Shown one piece after another: positions 1-7,635 of a DNA stretch of 46,303 nucleotides (position 1 is its first letter; each line of letters opens with the position of its first letter). This DNA comes from Rhodoferax sp. (GTDB taxonomy: Bacteria; Pseudomonadota; Gammaproteobacteria; Burkholderiales; Burkholderiaceae_C): the NCBI GenBank assembly GCA_030645355.1, contig JAUSNJ010000163.1, positions 1 to 46,303 on the forward strand. Direction: 5' to 3'. The position numbers were made by a program, and so were the translations under genes. Below the pieces are notes generated by a model. That model was given only the letters and a program-made list of their open reading frames with translations, was not told the DNA's origin and did no database searches.

Positions 1-2053
1 GACCTCTACCGATCTGCTCTACGGCACCCTGCCCAAGGTCTTCGGCACCGGCAACTACTTCTCGCACAGCGCCCTCTGCGCCGAAGCCGAAAAAATGGGT
101 CCGGGCCTGACCCAGGGCTTCTTCGGCTATCGCGACTACGATCTGGAGAAGACCAACTGCCTGGTGGTCTGGGGTTGCGATCCGCTGGCCTCGAATCGTC
201 AGGTGCCGAATACCATCCACCGCTTTCATGAGATCGTCGCCCGCGGTACGGTGATCGCGGTCGATCCGCGCCTGTCCAATGCCGCGGCCAAGGCCCACGA
301 GTGGCTGCCCGTCCTTCCCGGCACCGACGGCGCGCTGGCCGGCGCCCTCGCCCATGTGCTGCTGACCGAAGGCCTGTGGAACCGCGAATTCGTCGGCGAT
401 TTCAAGGACGGCAAGAACCTCTTCGTTGCCGGTGCAACAGTCGCCGAGGACACATTCGTCGAGAAGGAAACTTCGGGCCTGATCAAGTGGTGGAACCTGG
501 AACTGAAGGACCGCACCCCGGCCTTCGGCGCCAAGGAGTCCGGCATTCCCGCCGAACAGATCGTGCGTGTCGCCCGTGCCATGGGCAAGGCCGCTCCCAA
601 GACTGCGGTCTGGATGGGCCCGGGAGCCGCAATGTGGCCACGCGGCACTTACGCGGCCATGGCGGTGCATGCGCTGAACGGCCTGGTCGGCTCGATCGAT
701 GTCGAAGGCGGCGTCTGGGAAAGTCCCAGCGGTCCCCCGCTGGCAAAGTTCCCCAGCACCGACAAGTTCATCGATGAAGTGGCCAAGAAGGGCTACAAGA
801 ACCATGCAACCAACAGTCGTGGCCATAAGGACATGCCGGGCCTGCAGGTCGCGCCGGTCAACGATGTGCCGAACCAGATGCTGAAGAACCCCGGGGCGAT
901 CAAGATGGTGATCTCCTCGTGGAGCAACTTCAACCACTCGGCTACCGGCGCCGACCGTTGGAACCGGGTCATGGCCAAGGTGCCCTTCTTCGTGCACATG
1001 GTCACCAACCCGTCGGAAATGACGCAGTTTGCCGACGTCGTGCTGCCCTCAACGCACAACTCCTCCGAGGGGTGGTCGATCGTCACCAACATGTCCAACG
1101 GCTATGCCTACGCCTCGATCCAGCAGAACCCGATCAAGCGCGTCTTCGAGGGCAAGCAGGAGGAAACCGAAGTGATGTGGCTGCTGGGACAGAAGCTGAA
1201 GGCCAAGGGCTTCCCCAATCTGGCCGACTACTACGACACGATCAAGGACCCCGAGACCGGCAAGTCGGCGACCAACGAGCTGGAATTCAGCGAGTTTGCT
1301 GCCAAGTTCACCAGCGCGCCGATCTGGATGGCCAAGGAGCCGCTCAAGGGCGATGCTCCGATCAATGGCTGGGCTGAATTCAAGGCCAAAGGCATGTTCC
1401 ACGGGCCGCGCTACACCCTCAAGAAAAACTGGGGCGGCAAGTTCAAGACCGAGACCAAGAAGTTCGAGTTCTACAGCGCGACGCTGAAGAAGAAACTGAC
1501 CGAGCATGCCACCAAGCACGCGACCACTACCGACGACATCCTTACGGTCAGCGGTTACATCGCGCGTGGCGACCTGGCCTTCGTGCCGCACTATGAGGTA
1601 CCCAAGCGCCACGGCAGCATGGAGGAATTCCCCTTTACCTTCATCGACTACAAGTCGCGTCTGAATCGCGAAGGCCGCTCGCAGAACCTGCCCTGGTATC
1701 AGGAGTTCAAGAAGGTCGATCCGGGCGATGTGTCCTGGGGCGATGTGGTCAAGATGAATCCGGCCGACGGCGCCAAGCTTGGGCTGAAGAGCGGCGACAT
1801 GGTGACGATCACGTCGCCCGCCGGTTCAATCACGACCGAACTCAAGTTATGGGAGGGGGTGCGCCCCGGCACCGTGGCCAAGTGCTACGGGCAGGGCCAC
1901 TGGGCTTATGGCCGCGTGGCCGCAAAGGACTTCGCCAAGGCGATCCCCCGCGGTGGCAACAACAATGAAATCCTGGTCGATGACTACGACCGGTTGAGTG
2001 GCGCGACCGCCCGCAATGGCGGCTTCACTGGCGTTCGGATCCAGAAGGCCTGA
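1..2053 (+). CDS. ArxA/ArrA-type molybdopterin oxidoreductase, catalytic subunit (5' partial)
   Basis: The reading frame is open from the first bases, so the N-terminus, with the expected Fe-S cysteine motif and Tat signal, lies outside the window; about 683 residues remain. The visible part has the DMSO-reductase-family layout: a Mo-bis-MGD binding core (HSALCAEAEKMG, VVWGCDPLASNRQ, VDPRLSNAAAKA, LNGLVGSIDVEGGVW) and a C-terminal MGD-binding beta-barrel (near WGDVVKMNPADGAKLGLKSG). The text resembles the respiratory arsenate reductase / anaerobic arsenite oxidase clade. Whether it is ArxA or ArrA cannot be decided because the diagnostic N-terminal motif is missing. The Fe-S subunit follows after 32 nt, then a chaperone and MobB. 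No NrfD-type membrane anchor is found downstream, so the quinone-linked subunit, if any, is upstream or absent. A related oxyanion (selenate, tetrathionate) is an alternative substrate, but the arsenic genes nearby favour arsenic. Confidence 0.8.
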   Translation, partial: TSTDLLYGTLPKVFGTGNYFSHSALCAEAEKMGPGLTQGFFGYRDYDLEKTNCLVVWGCDPLASNRQVPNTIHRFHEIVARGTVIAVDPRLSNAAAKAHEWLPVLPGTDGALAGALAHVLLTEGLWNREFVGDFKDGKNLFVAGATVAEDTFVEKETSGLIKWWNLELKDRTPAFGAKESGIPAEQIVRVARAMGKAAPKTAVWMGPGAAMWPRGTYAAMAVHALNGLVGSIDVEGGVWESPSGPPLAKFPSTDKFIDEVAKKGYKNHATNSRGHKDMPGLQVAPVNDVPNQMLKNPGAIKMVISSWSNFNHSATGADRWNRVMAKVPFFVHMVTNPSEMTQFADVVLPSTHNSSEGWSIVTNMSNGYAYASIQQNPIKRVFEGKQEETEVMWLLGQKLKAKGFPNLADYYDTIKDPETGKSATNELEFSEFAAKFTSAPIWMAKEPLKGDAPINGWAEFKAKGMFHGPRYTLKKNWGGKFKTETKKFEFYSATLKKKLTEHATKHATTTDDILTVSGYIARGDLAFVPHYEVPKRHGSMEEFPFTFIDYKSRLNREGRSQNLPWYQEFKKVDPGDVSWGDVVKMNPADGAKLGLKSGDMVTITSPAGSITTELKLWEGVRPGTVAKCYGQGHWAYGRVAAKDFAKAIPRGGNNNEILVDDYDRLSGATARNGGFTGVRIQKA

Positions 2054-2085
2054 GCGCCCACAACCCGCAATAGGAGTAAAGAATC

Positions 2086-2901
2086 ATGACAAGACTTGGA
2101 ATGGTCATTGACCTCGCAAAATGCAACGGTTGTGGCGCCTGCGCCTTTGCCTGCAAGGCCGAAAACAACACCCGTGACCGCGCCGATGGACAGAGCTTCA
2201 ACTGGGCCGACTTTCTGATGCACACCGACGGCGTGTTTCCCAACACCACCCATAGCGTGATGCCGGTGCTGTGCAACCACTGCTCCGACGCGCCGTGCAT
2301 CAAGATGTGCCCCGGCAACCCCGAGAAGGCCGGCAACCCTACAAAGTCCCCGGACGGCAACCCCTACAAGGCGCTGTTCAAGACGCCCGAGGGCATCACC
2401 CTGCACGACCCCGAGCTGTGCACCGGTTGCGGGGATTGCCAGAAGTATTGCCCCTACAGCCACCCCAAGCTCGACGACTCAAGCCTGCACGGGGGCTCGT
2501 ACAGCGTCATCAGCCTCAACCCCATGGACGAAGACCCGCAGCCGCGCTGGGCTGACAAGACCTCGGCCATACCGGGCTGCACGGCATCAGGCGCTGAAGT
2601 GGCGACTCTGGCAGGCGCATTGCCACCCATGATGAACCAGTGGAAGGGTGGTGACCTGCAGCCCGTGCGCAAGGACGACGTAGTGGAGAAGTGCACCTTC
2701 TGCTACCACCGGGTGCTCAATGGCCTGCAACCCGCCTGCGTGGAAGTCTGCCCAGCCCAGGCCCGTATCTTCGGTGACCAGGACGACCCGAACACACCGA
2801 TCGCCCAGATTCTGAAGCGGGAAAAGTCTTTCCGCCTGCAGGAAGACAAAGGCACCAGGCCCAACGTGCATTACATTGGCAAATACAGCCCACGCGCGTA
2901 A
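2086..2901 (+). CDS. Four-cluster ferredoxin-like subunit of the molybdoenzyme (ArxB/ArrB-type)
   Basis: This 271-residue electron-transfer subunit contains four cysteine groups typical of four [4Fe-4S] clusters: CNGCGACAFAC near residue 15, CNHCSDAPCIKMCP near 64, CTGCGDCQKYCP near 111, and CTFCYHRV with a later CVEVCP near 205-220. It has no signal peptide and is expected to be co-exported with the catalytic subunit. A good Shine-Dalgarno (AGGAG, about 2072-2076) precedes the ATG, 32 nt after the catalytic gene. DmsB/PsrB/ArrB/ArxB proteins share this architecture, so the assignment to arsenic rests on the partner subunit and the neighbourhood. It would pass electrons between the molybdenum site and the respiratory chain. 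Confidence 0.85.
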   Translation: MTRLGMVIDLAKCNGCGACAFACKAENNTRDRADGQSFNWADFLMHTDGVFPNTTHSVMPVLCNHCSDAPCIKMCPGNPEKAGNPTKSPDGNPYKALFKTPEGITLHDPELCTGCGDCQKYCPYSHPKLDDSSLHGGSYSVISLNPMDEDPQPRWADKTSAIPGCTASGAEVATLAGALPPMMNQWKGGDLQPVRKDDVVEKCTFCYHRVLNGLQPACVEVCPAQARIFGDQDDPNTPIAQILKREKSFRLQEDKGTRPNVHYIGKYSPRA

Positions 2902-2923
2902 TTCGCACCAGGCCAATGGCATC

Positions 2924-2949
2924 GGGGCCGGGTGACCGGCCCTTTTTTT
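2924..2949 (+). terminator. Intrinsic terminator-like hairpin inside the molybdoenzyme operon
   Basis: A perfect 7-bp all-G/C stem (GGGCCGG, 2925-2931, with CCGGCCC, 2936-2942) closes a GTGA loop and is followed at once by seven T residues (2943-2949). It sits 22 nt after the Fe-S subunit stop and just before the Shine-Dalgarno of the chaperone gene. It probably lowers transcription of the chaperone and mobB relative to the two structural subunits. Confidence 0.75.
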
Positions 2950-2969
2950 GTGTTCAAGGAGAAATGGCG

Positions 2970-3614
2970 ATGTCTGACTATGCCCCCGACGAGGCCACAG
3001 CGCGCGCGGATCTGTGCCGCTTTCTGTCGGCCTGCTACTACGAGCCGGCAGTGGAGTTTGCCGAGGAAAAGCTGTTTGACTCCATGCTGGCAGCCGCCAC
3101 ACGGCTAAGCCCTGATCTGGCAGACCATGCGCGCAAACTCGGTACGGCATTCGCCGCTCAGGATTTGCAGACCTTGTTGGTGGACTACACACGGTTGTTC
3201 CTGGGGCCTATCGAGGCATTGGCGCGGCCGTATGGATCCGCCTGGCTGGGCGCGCCCGAGCCCACCGAAGACAACCCGCCTCCTGCCGTGGTCGACCTCT
3301 ACAGTGAAGGCGGCTTTGACATTGACGACGACTTCATGGAGTTGCCAGACCACGTGGCCGTAGAGCTGGAGTTCTTGTATCTACTGACGTTCAACGCGAA
3401 CCAGGCGGAGCGCACCGGTCAGCGCGAGGATGCGGTTTTGACCGAACGGCTCAAGGCACGTTTTCTCGGCGAACATCTGGGCGCGTGGATAGCACCCTTT
3501 GCCGCCGCCGTCACAGCAGGTGCCCAGACTGCGTTTTACCGTGAACTGGCTGCGTTCACGGAGCATTTTGTGCGGATAGAGTCGGGGCATCCGCTGGATT
3601 CAACTGTTCACTGA
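2970..3614 (+). CDS. TorD/DmsD-family molybdoenzyme maturation chaperone
   Basis: The product is about 214 residues, acidic, helical and without a signal peptide or membrane segments. It has the TorD-like pattern: LCRFLSACYYEPA near the N-terminus, then LLVDYTRLFLGP and a proline-rich loop (PEPTEDNPPPAVVDLYSEGG), then PDHVAVELEFLYLLTF. Such chaperones bind the Tat leader of the catalytic subunit and help cofactor insertion. The start at 2970 is preferred because AAGGAG ends 8 nt upstream; an ATG at 2964 is too close. In arsenic operons the equivalent is ArrD/ArxD. It lies immediately downstream of a terminator-like hairpin. Confidence 0.8.
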   Translation: MSDYAPDEATARADLCRFLSACYYEPAVEFAEEKLFDSMLAAATRLSPDLADHARKLGTAFAAQDLQTLLVDYTRLFLGPIEALARPYGSAWLGAPEPTEDNPPPAVVDLYSEGGFDIDDDFMELPDHVAVELEFLYLLTFNANQAERTGQREDAVLTERLKARFLGEHLGAWIAPFAAAVTAGAQTAFYRELAAFTEHFVRIESGHPLDSTVH

Positions 3615-3621
3615 AAGACCT

Positions 3622-4140
3622 ATGAAAATTTTTGGTATTGCCGGTCACTCCGGCATGGGCAAGACCACGCTGCTCGAGCGCCTGGTGCCCGCCATCACCG
3701 CGCGGGGCCTGGTGGTGTCGCTGATCAAGCACAGCCACAAGAACATCGATATTGACCGCCCCGGCAAAGACTCATACCGCCTGCGGGAGTCCGGTTGCAA
3801 AGAGGTCTTGCTCATGGGCAATGACCGATGGGCACTGATGCACGAACTGCGCGGCGCATCCGAGCCGTCGCTGGACTACCTGTTGGACCGCCTGCAGCAT
3901 TGTGATCTGGTGTTGATCGAGGGCTTCAAGCACGGCGATTTTCCCAAGCTGGAGGTCTGGCGCGCGTCCGAGGGCAAGACCACGCTTTGGCCCGCCTGGC
4001 CCGGCATCCTGGCCATTGCCAGTGATGCACCCTGTGCCGTGCCACCCGCCACCGATGCCGCGCCTGGCGTGGTGCGACTCGATCTGGCGAATATCGCTTC
4101 GGTTGCCGATTTTGTGATGGCACACGCGCAGACGCGTTGA
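3622..4140 (+). CDS. mobB: Molybdopterin-guanine dinucleotide biosynthesis protein MobB
   Basis: This is a 172-residue P-loop GTPase starting MKIFGIAGHSGMGKTT, with Walker A GHSGMGKTT at residues 8-16. It also has the family motifs LIKHSHKN, GKDSYRLRESGCKEV and LVLIEGFKHGDFPKLEVWR. MobB assists MobA in attaching GMP to molybdopterin, which makes the bis-MGD cofactor needed by the enzyme encoded upstream. It begins 7 nt after the chaperone stop and so belongs to the same operon. This suggests a dedicated cofactor-maturation module for this oxidoreductase. It is full length for the family. Confidence 0.9.
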   Translation: MKIFGIAGHSGMGKTTLLERLVPAITARGLVVSLIKHSHKNIDIDRPGKDSYRLRESGCKEVLLMGNDRWALMHELRGASEPSLDYLLDRLQHCDLVLIEGFKHGDFPKLEVWRASEGKTTLWPAWPGILAIASDAPCAVPPATDAAPGVVRLDLANIASVADFVMAHAQTR

Positions 4141-4160
4141 CTAGGCAGTCCAGGTTTCCC

Positions 4161-6374
4161 TCAGGTGCCTACTTTGCCGCCGTCGTTCTTTGTGATCACG
4201 ATGGTGGCTGAACGCGGCCGTTTGCCCAAGCCATAACCTGCGTTGCTGGGCCACTGGCTGGTGTATTTGGTGGGGTCGGTCACATCCGCCATCTTGGTGG
4301 TTTCACCGGGGTGCTGGATGTTGATGAACATGGCCTTGCCATCGGGTGTCTCACACAAGCCGGTAATCTCGCAGGCAGATGCACCGACCAGGAAGCGCTT
4401 CAAGGTCGTGGCTGTTGGTGCCTTACCGATGTAGGTATCGACGGCCAATGTGCTGCCGTCGGTCTTGGTGTAGCTCAGCGTCTTCTTGCCGCCGTCACCC
4501 ACCTGGCCGGGCATGGCAGCCAGCATCATGCAGTTGGTGACATCCGTGTAGGCGCCGTCGTCGGTCTGGATCCACATGATGCCGGTGCTGGGGCTGAATA
4601 CCAGGCCATCGGGGCTGGAGAAGTCCTGGTCGCTGGTCAGGCTGGACAGGTTGACCTTGCTGGCATCGGCGCCGGATTCGGCACCAAAGGCGTACACATC
4701 CCAGGTCAGCGTGGTGGCGGCTGCACCGGCTGATCCTTCTTTGACGCGCAGGATGTGGCCATTGGGGTTGCCGTTTTGGGCGCTGGCGCCCTTCATGTCG
4801 GTATAAGCACGGGGGTTGGCACTGTCGGGCACCAATTGGCTGCTACCGGTGGCGTTGACGTTACGGTTGCTGTTGTTGGTCAGCGTGTAGTAGATCTCGC
4901 CATTGGCCGGGTTGACGGCGCACCACTCAGGGCGGTCCATCTTGGTCGCGCCCACTGCATCGGCTGCCAGTCGGGAGTTGACACACACGTCGGCCTGGTC
5001 GGCAAAGGCATAGCCTGCGTAGGCCGCAATGGTCGGGTTGCTGATGGACAGCTCAATCCACTGGCCCGTGCCGTCGCTGTTGAACTTGGCCACGTAGAGC
5101 TTGCCGCTGTCCAAGTACTTGTCGCCGGTCGCCATGCGGTTGGCAGGGCTTGCATCGGCTGCATCCCAGTTGGCGGTAGTCACGAACTTGTAGATGTATT
5201 CGTTGCGGGCATCGTCACCCATGTAGATGCCCAGTGGCTTGCCAGCTGCGGGCACGCTGAAGGCCGCGCTTTCGTGCGCAAAGCGACCCATGGCACTGCG
5301 CTTCTTGGCGGTGCGGGTCTTGTCATAGGCATCGATCTCGACGATGTAGCCCAGGCCATTGAGCTCGTTGCGGTAGTCGTCACTGCCGTCCGTGCTGGTG
5401 CCAAGCTTGCTGTTGTTCCAGCGCACGTATTTGTCTGCGCTACCACCGGTTTCCCAGCCATGGCGGGATGCAGCGCCCTGGCTGCGGCCATAGCGGTTGA
5501 GCGAGGTTACGCTCTTGTCGTTGCCGCGGGCCGCGTTGTCGGTCGCGCTGCGGAAGAAGTAACCTGCCCAGTTTTCTTCACCGGTCAGAAAGCTGCCCCA
5601 CGGCGTTTTGCCCGTGCCGCAATTGTTCAGCGTGCCGCGGGTGCGCGTGCCATTGGTGGAGTACTTGGTGACCATCAGCGCATTGCCGCGCACTGGGCCT
5701 GCCATTTCAATGTCGGTCAGGGGCGTCAGGCGGAAGTTGAATGCGGAGTCTTTGACATAGGCCCACTTGTCGGAGGCTTTCTTGACCTCGACCACCGAGA
5801 TGCCGTGGACGGAAACTTCCTTGTCAACCTCAGCGGCAGGGCGGGGCAGGGTGGAGGTGCCACCGGTGGTGTGCAGAAAGAAGGAGCTGAGCTTCTCGTC
5901 GGTGGTGGCTTCGTGGTTGATGGCCAGCAAACCACGGTCGGTCGACGTGAGGGAAGGCGTACCGCTTGCACTCAGGCCATACCATTCCATGCCGTCGTGG
6001 TGGTCGCCGGCACGGTTTTCGAAATCGCTGTCACTGCCGTCATTCTTGAATGCGGTTGCGCCACCCAGGATGGGGTCGCCCAATGCGTACAACACGCTCA
6101 TGGTGTAGCCCGCTGGCACCGTCACCTGGTCCGCCAGACTCTTGGCGACTGCGCCAAAGCCCAGCGCTACCGCGGTGGCCACCGGAGTTGCGGCCACCAC
6201 GCTGCCGCCCCCGCATGCCGTCAACGCAACACCGCCCAACACAGCCGTGCCGACCGACGCCGCGCTACCCATCAGCAGACCGCGGCGGCTGAGGCGAACG
6301 TTCAACACGCTGTCAAACGTGGGGTTATCGGAGGTGTTGGAGTTTTCGTTGTTGAAGTCGTTCAGCTTTTTCAC
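4161..6374 (-). CDS. phoX: PhoX-family alkaline phosphatase, Tat-exported
   Basis: The product is about 737 residues in the PhoX/DUF839 family, Ca/Fe-dependent periplasmic phosphatases that release phosphate from organic esters. The N-terminus carries a twin-arginine signal (RLSRRGLLMGSAASVGTAV) ending near a lipobox-like LTACGG. I choose the GTG at 6374 because AAGGA lies 8 nt upstream and it places the Tat motif about 30 residues in; upstream ATGs (6488, 6452) would add a leader with no Tat character and would overlap the putative promoter. Family-like segments are GDHHDGMEWYGL, LLAINHE, GSFLTGEENWAGYF, GRFAHESAAF, YMGDDARNEYIYKF and FSSPDGLVFSP. It converges on mobB and diverges from the gap-arsJ operon. 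Tandem Pho-box-like repeats upstream suggest control by PhoB. Confidence 0.9.
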   Translation of the reverse strand: MKKLNDFNNENSNTSDNPTFDSVLNVRLSRRGLLMGSAASVGTAVLGGVALTACGGGSVVAATPVATAVALGFGAVAKSLADQVTVPAGYTMSVLYALGDPILGGATAFKNDGSDSDFENRAGDHHDGMEWYGLSASGTPSLTSTDRGLLAINHEATTDEKLSSFFLHTTGGTSTLPRPAAEVDKEVSVHGISVVEVKKASDKWAYVKDSAFNFRLTPLTDIEMAGPVRGNALMVTKYSTNGTRTRGTLNNCGTGKTPWGSFLTGEENWAGYFFRSATDNAARGNDKSVTSLNRYGRSQGAASRHGWETGGSADKYVRWNNSKLGTSTDGSDDYRNELNGLGYIVEIDAYDKTRTAKKRSAMGRFAHESAAFSVPAAGKPLGIYMGDDARNEYIYKFVTTANWDAADASPANRMATGDKYLDSGKLYVAKFNSDGTGQWIELSISNPTIAAYAGYAFADQADVCVNSRLAADAVGATKMDRPEWCAVNPANGEIYYTLTNNSNRNVNATGSSQLVPDSANPRAYTDMKGASAQNGNPNGHILRVKEGSAGAAATTLTWDVYAFGAESGADASKVNLSSLTSDQDFSSPDGLVFSPSTGIMWIQTDDGAYTDVTNCMMLAAMPGQVGDGGKKTLSYTKTDGSTLAVDTYIGKAPTATTLKRFLVGASACEITGLCETPDGKAMFINIQHPGETTKMADVTDPTKYTSQWPSNAGYGLGKRPRSATIVITKNDGGKVGT

Positions 6375-6407
6375 GGGGTTGTCCTTGGGTTGGTTAAGCG
6401 ATGCCGA

Positions 6408-6463
6408 ACGATAGAGATGTGTCGTGACTGCGGCGTGTCGAATCGATGACATTTTTGTGAAAT
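6408..6463 (-). promoter_or_regulatory. Two tandem Pho-box-like elements plus -10 for phoX
   Basis: Read on the minus strand from 6463, four 7-mers recur every 11 nt: ATTTCAC, ATGTCAT, TCGACAC and CAGTCAC, against a Pho half-site CTGTCAT/C (5, 6, 4 and 6 matches of 7). They form two boxes, 6463-6446 and 6441-6424. Ten nucleotides after the second box is TATCGT (6413-6408), a possible -10. That would start transcription about 27 nt before the phoX GTG. The 11-nt phasing is seen directly; PhoB binding is inferred. Confidence 0.6.
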
Positions 6464-6513
6464 CGAAAAAAGGGAAAAGGCAACCCACTTCGCCGCGCTG
6501 TGATCGGCTGTTT

Positions 6514-6547
6514 TGGTCACAAAAATGTCACGCTGGCCTGCGATAAT
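6514..6547 (+). promoter_or_regulatory. Pho-box-like element plus -10 for the gap-arsJ-ars operon
   Basis: TGGTCAC-AAAA-ATGTCAC (6514-6531) has the 7+4+7 layout of a Pho box, with 5 and 6 matches of 7 to CTGTCAC/T. Ten nucleotides further on is GATAAT (6542-6547), a good -10, with no recognisable -35, as in PhoB-activated promoters. The expected start near 6553 falls within the ArsR-type palindrome. Confidence 0.55.
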
Positions 6548-6564
6548 TCAATACTTATTGAATT
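6545..6564. promoter_or_regulatory. ArsR-type operator, perfect 9+2+9 palindrome
   Basis: AATTCAATACTTATTGAATT is a perfect inverted repeat around a CT spacer. It contains the TTCAATA/TATTGAA half-sites typical of ArsR/SmtB-family operators. It overlaps the -10 and the predicted start of the gap-arsJ-arsR operon, which itself encodes an ArsR, so autorepression relieved by As(III) is the likely role. Confidence 0.8.
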
Positions 6565-6590
6565 GTCCAATTTATAGAGGTGAGGGAATC

Positions 6591-7634
6591 ATGAAAGTCG
6601 GAATCAACGGAATGGGCCGCATCGGCCGTTTGGCCCTGCGTGCAGCCATGGGCGCGGCGGAACGCCAATCTGACGACCCGCGCGCGGGCAATCGGCTGGA
6701 GGTGGTGCACCTCAATGAACTCAAAGGCGGCGCGGCAGCCACCGCGCATTTGCTGACCTTTGACACGGTGCAGGGCCGTTGGCGCGAAGACATTGCGGCC
6801 GAGGGTGATGACCACATCCGCATCGGCAACCGACAACTGGGCTTTTCATCGCACGCCACCGCAGCCGAGATTCCCTGGGGTGACCTGGGTGTGGATGTGG
6901 TGCTGGAGTGCACCGGCAAGTTCCTGACACCCGAGACGCTGCAAGGCCATCTGGACCGGGGTGCCAAGCGTGTCATCGTGGCGGCACCGGTCAAGTTCGG
7001 CAATGTGCTGAACATGGTGGTGGGCGTGAATCACCATTTGTATGACCCGGCACAGAACCACATCGTCACCGCAGCCTCTTGCACCACCAATTGCCTGGCC
7101 CCGGTCGTCAAGGTGGTGCACGATGCCATTGGTATTCGCCATGGCCAGATCACCACGCTGCACAACCCGACCAACACCAACCTGGTAGTGGATGCGCCGC
7201 ACAAAGACTTGCGCCGCGCCCGCAGTGCCATGATGAGCCTGGCCCCTACCACCACCGGCAGCGCCACGGCCATTGCGTTGATCTACCCCGAACTCCAAGG
7301 CAAGCTCAACGGCCACGCGGTCCGTGTGCCCGCACTGAATGCCTCGCTGACCGACTGCGTGTTTGAAATGAAGCGCGAGACCAGTGTTGAAGAAATCAAC
7401 GCGCTGTTTGCCGCAGCGGCCAAGGGGCCACTGGCCGGCATTCTGGGCTATGAAGCGCGCCCACTGGTGAGCGCGGACTATGCCCGCGACACCCGCAGCA
7501 GCATTGTGGACGCGTTGTCCACCATGGTGACCGATGGCACGCTGCTCAAGGTTTACGCCTGGTACGACAACGAGATGGGTTACGCCTGCCGCATGGTGGA
7601 CCTGGCCTGCCACATGGAAACTGTGGGTATCTGA
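6591..7634 (+). CDS. ars-operon glyceraldehyde-3-phosphate dehydrogenase (ArsJ partner)
   Basis: This is a 347-residue GAPDH with an N-terminal NAD fold ([15 protein letters not shown]) and a catalytic Cys in [10 protein letters not shown] (about residue 164). C-terminal family segments are [23 protein letters not shown] and [15 protein letters not shown]. In ars operons such a GAPDH uses arsenate in place of phosphate to make 1-arseno-3-phosphoglycerate, which ArsJ exports. The start at 6591 follows GAGGTGAGGG and gives the canonical N-terminus. It is the first gene of the operon, with the Pho-box/ArsR-operator region directly upstream. The arsJ ATG begins 2 nt after the gap stop. A housekeeping role is possible but the context argues against it. 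Confidence 0.9.
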   Translation: MKVGINGMGRIGRLALRAAMGAAERQSDDPRAGNRLEVVHLNELKGGAAATAHLLTFDTVQGRWREDIAAEGDDHIRIGNRQLGFSSHATAAEIPWGDLGVDVVLECTGKFLTPETLQGHLDRGAKRVIVAAPVKFGNVLNMVVGVNHHLYDPAQNHIVTAASCTTNCLAPVVKVVHDAIGIRHGQITTLHNPTNTNLVVDAPHKDLRRARSAMMSLAPTTTGSATAIALIYPELQGKLNGHAVRVPALNASLTDCVFEMKRETSVEEINALFAAAAKGPLAGILGYEARPLVSADYARDTRSSIVDALSTMVTDGTLLKVYAWYDNEMGYACRMVDLACHMETVGI

Positions 7635-7635
7635 C

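Noticed and set aside
4755..6449. A 564-codon open frame on the plus strand opposite phoX
   Set aside because: It mirrors a clearly conserved PhoX on the other strand. Its translation is Ala/Val/Gly-rich without motifs, as expected for an antisense frame in GC-rich DNA.
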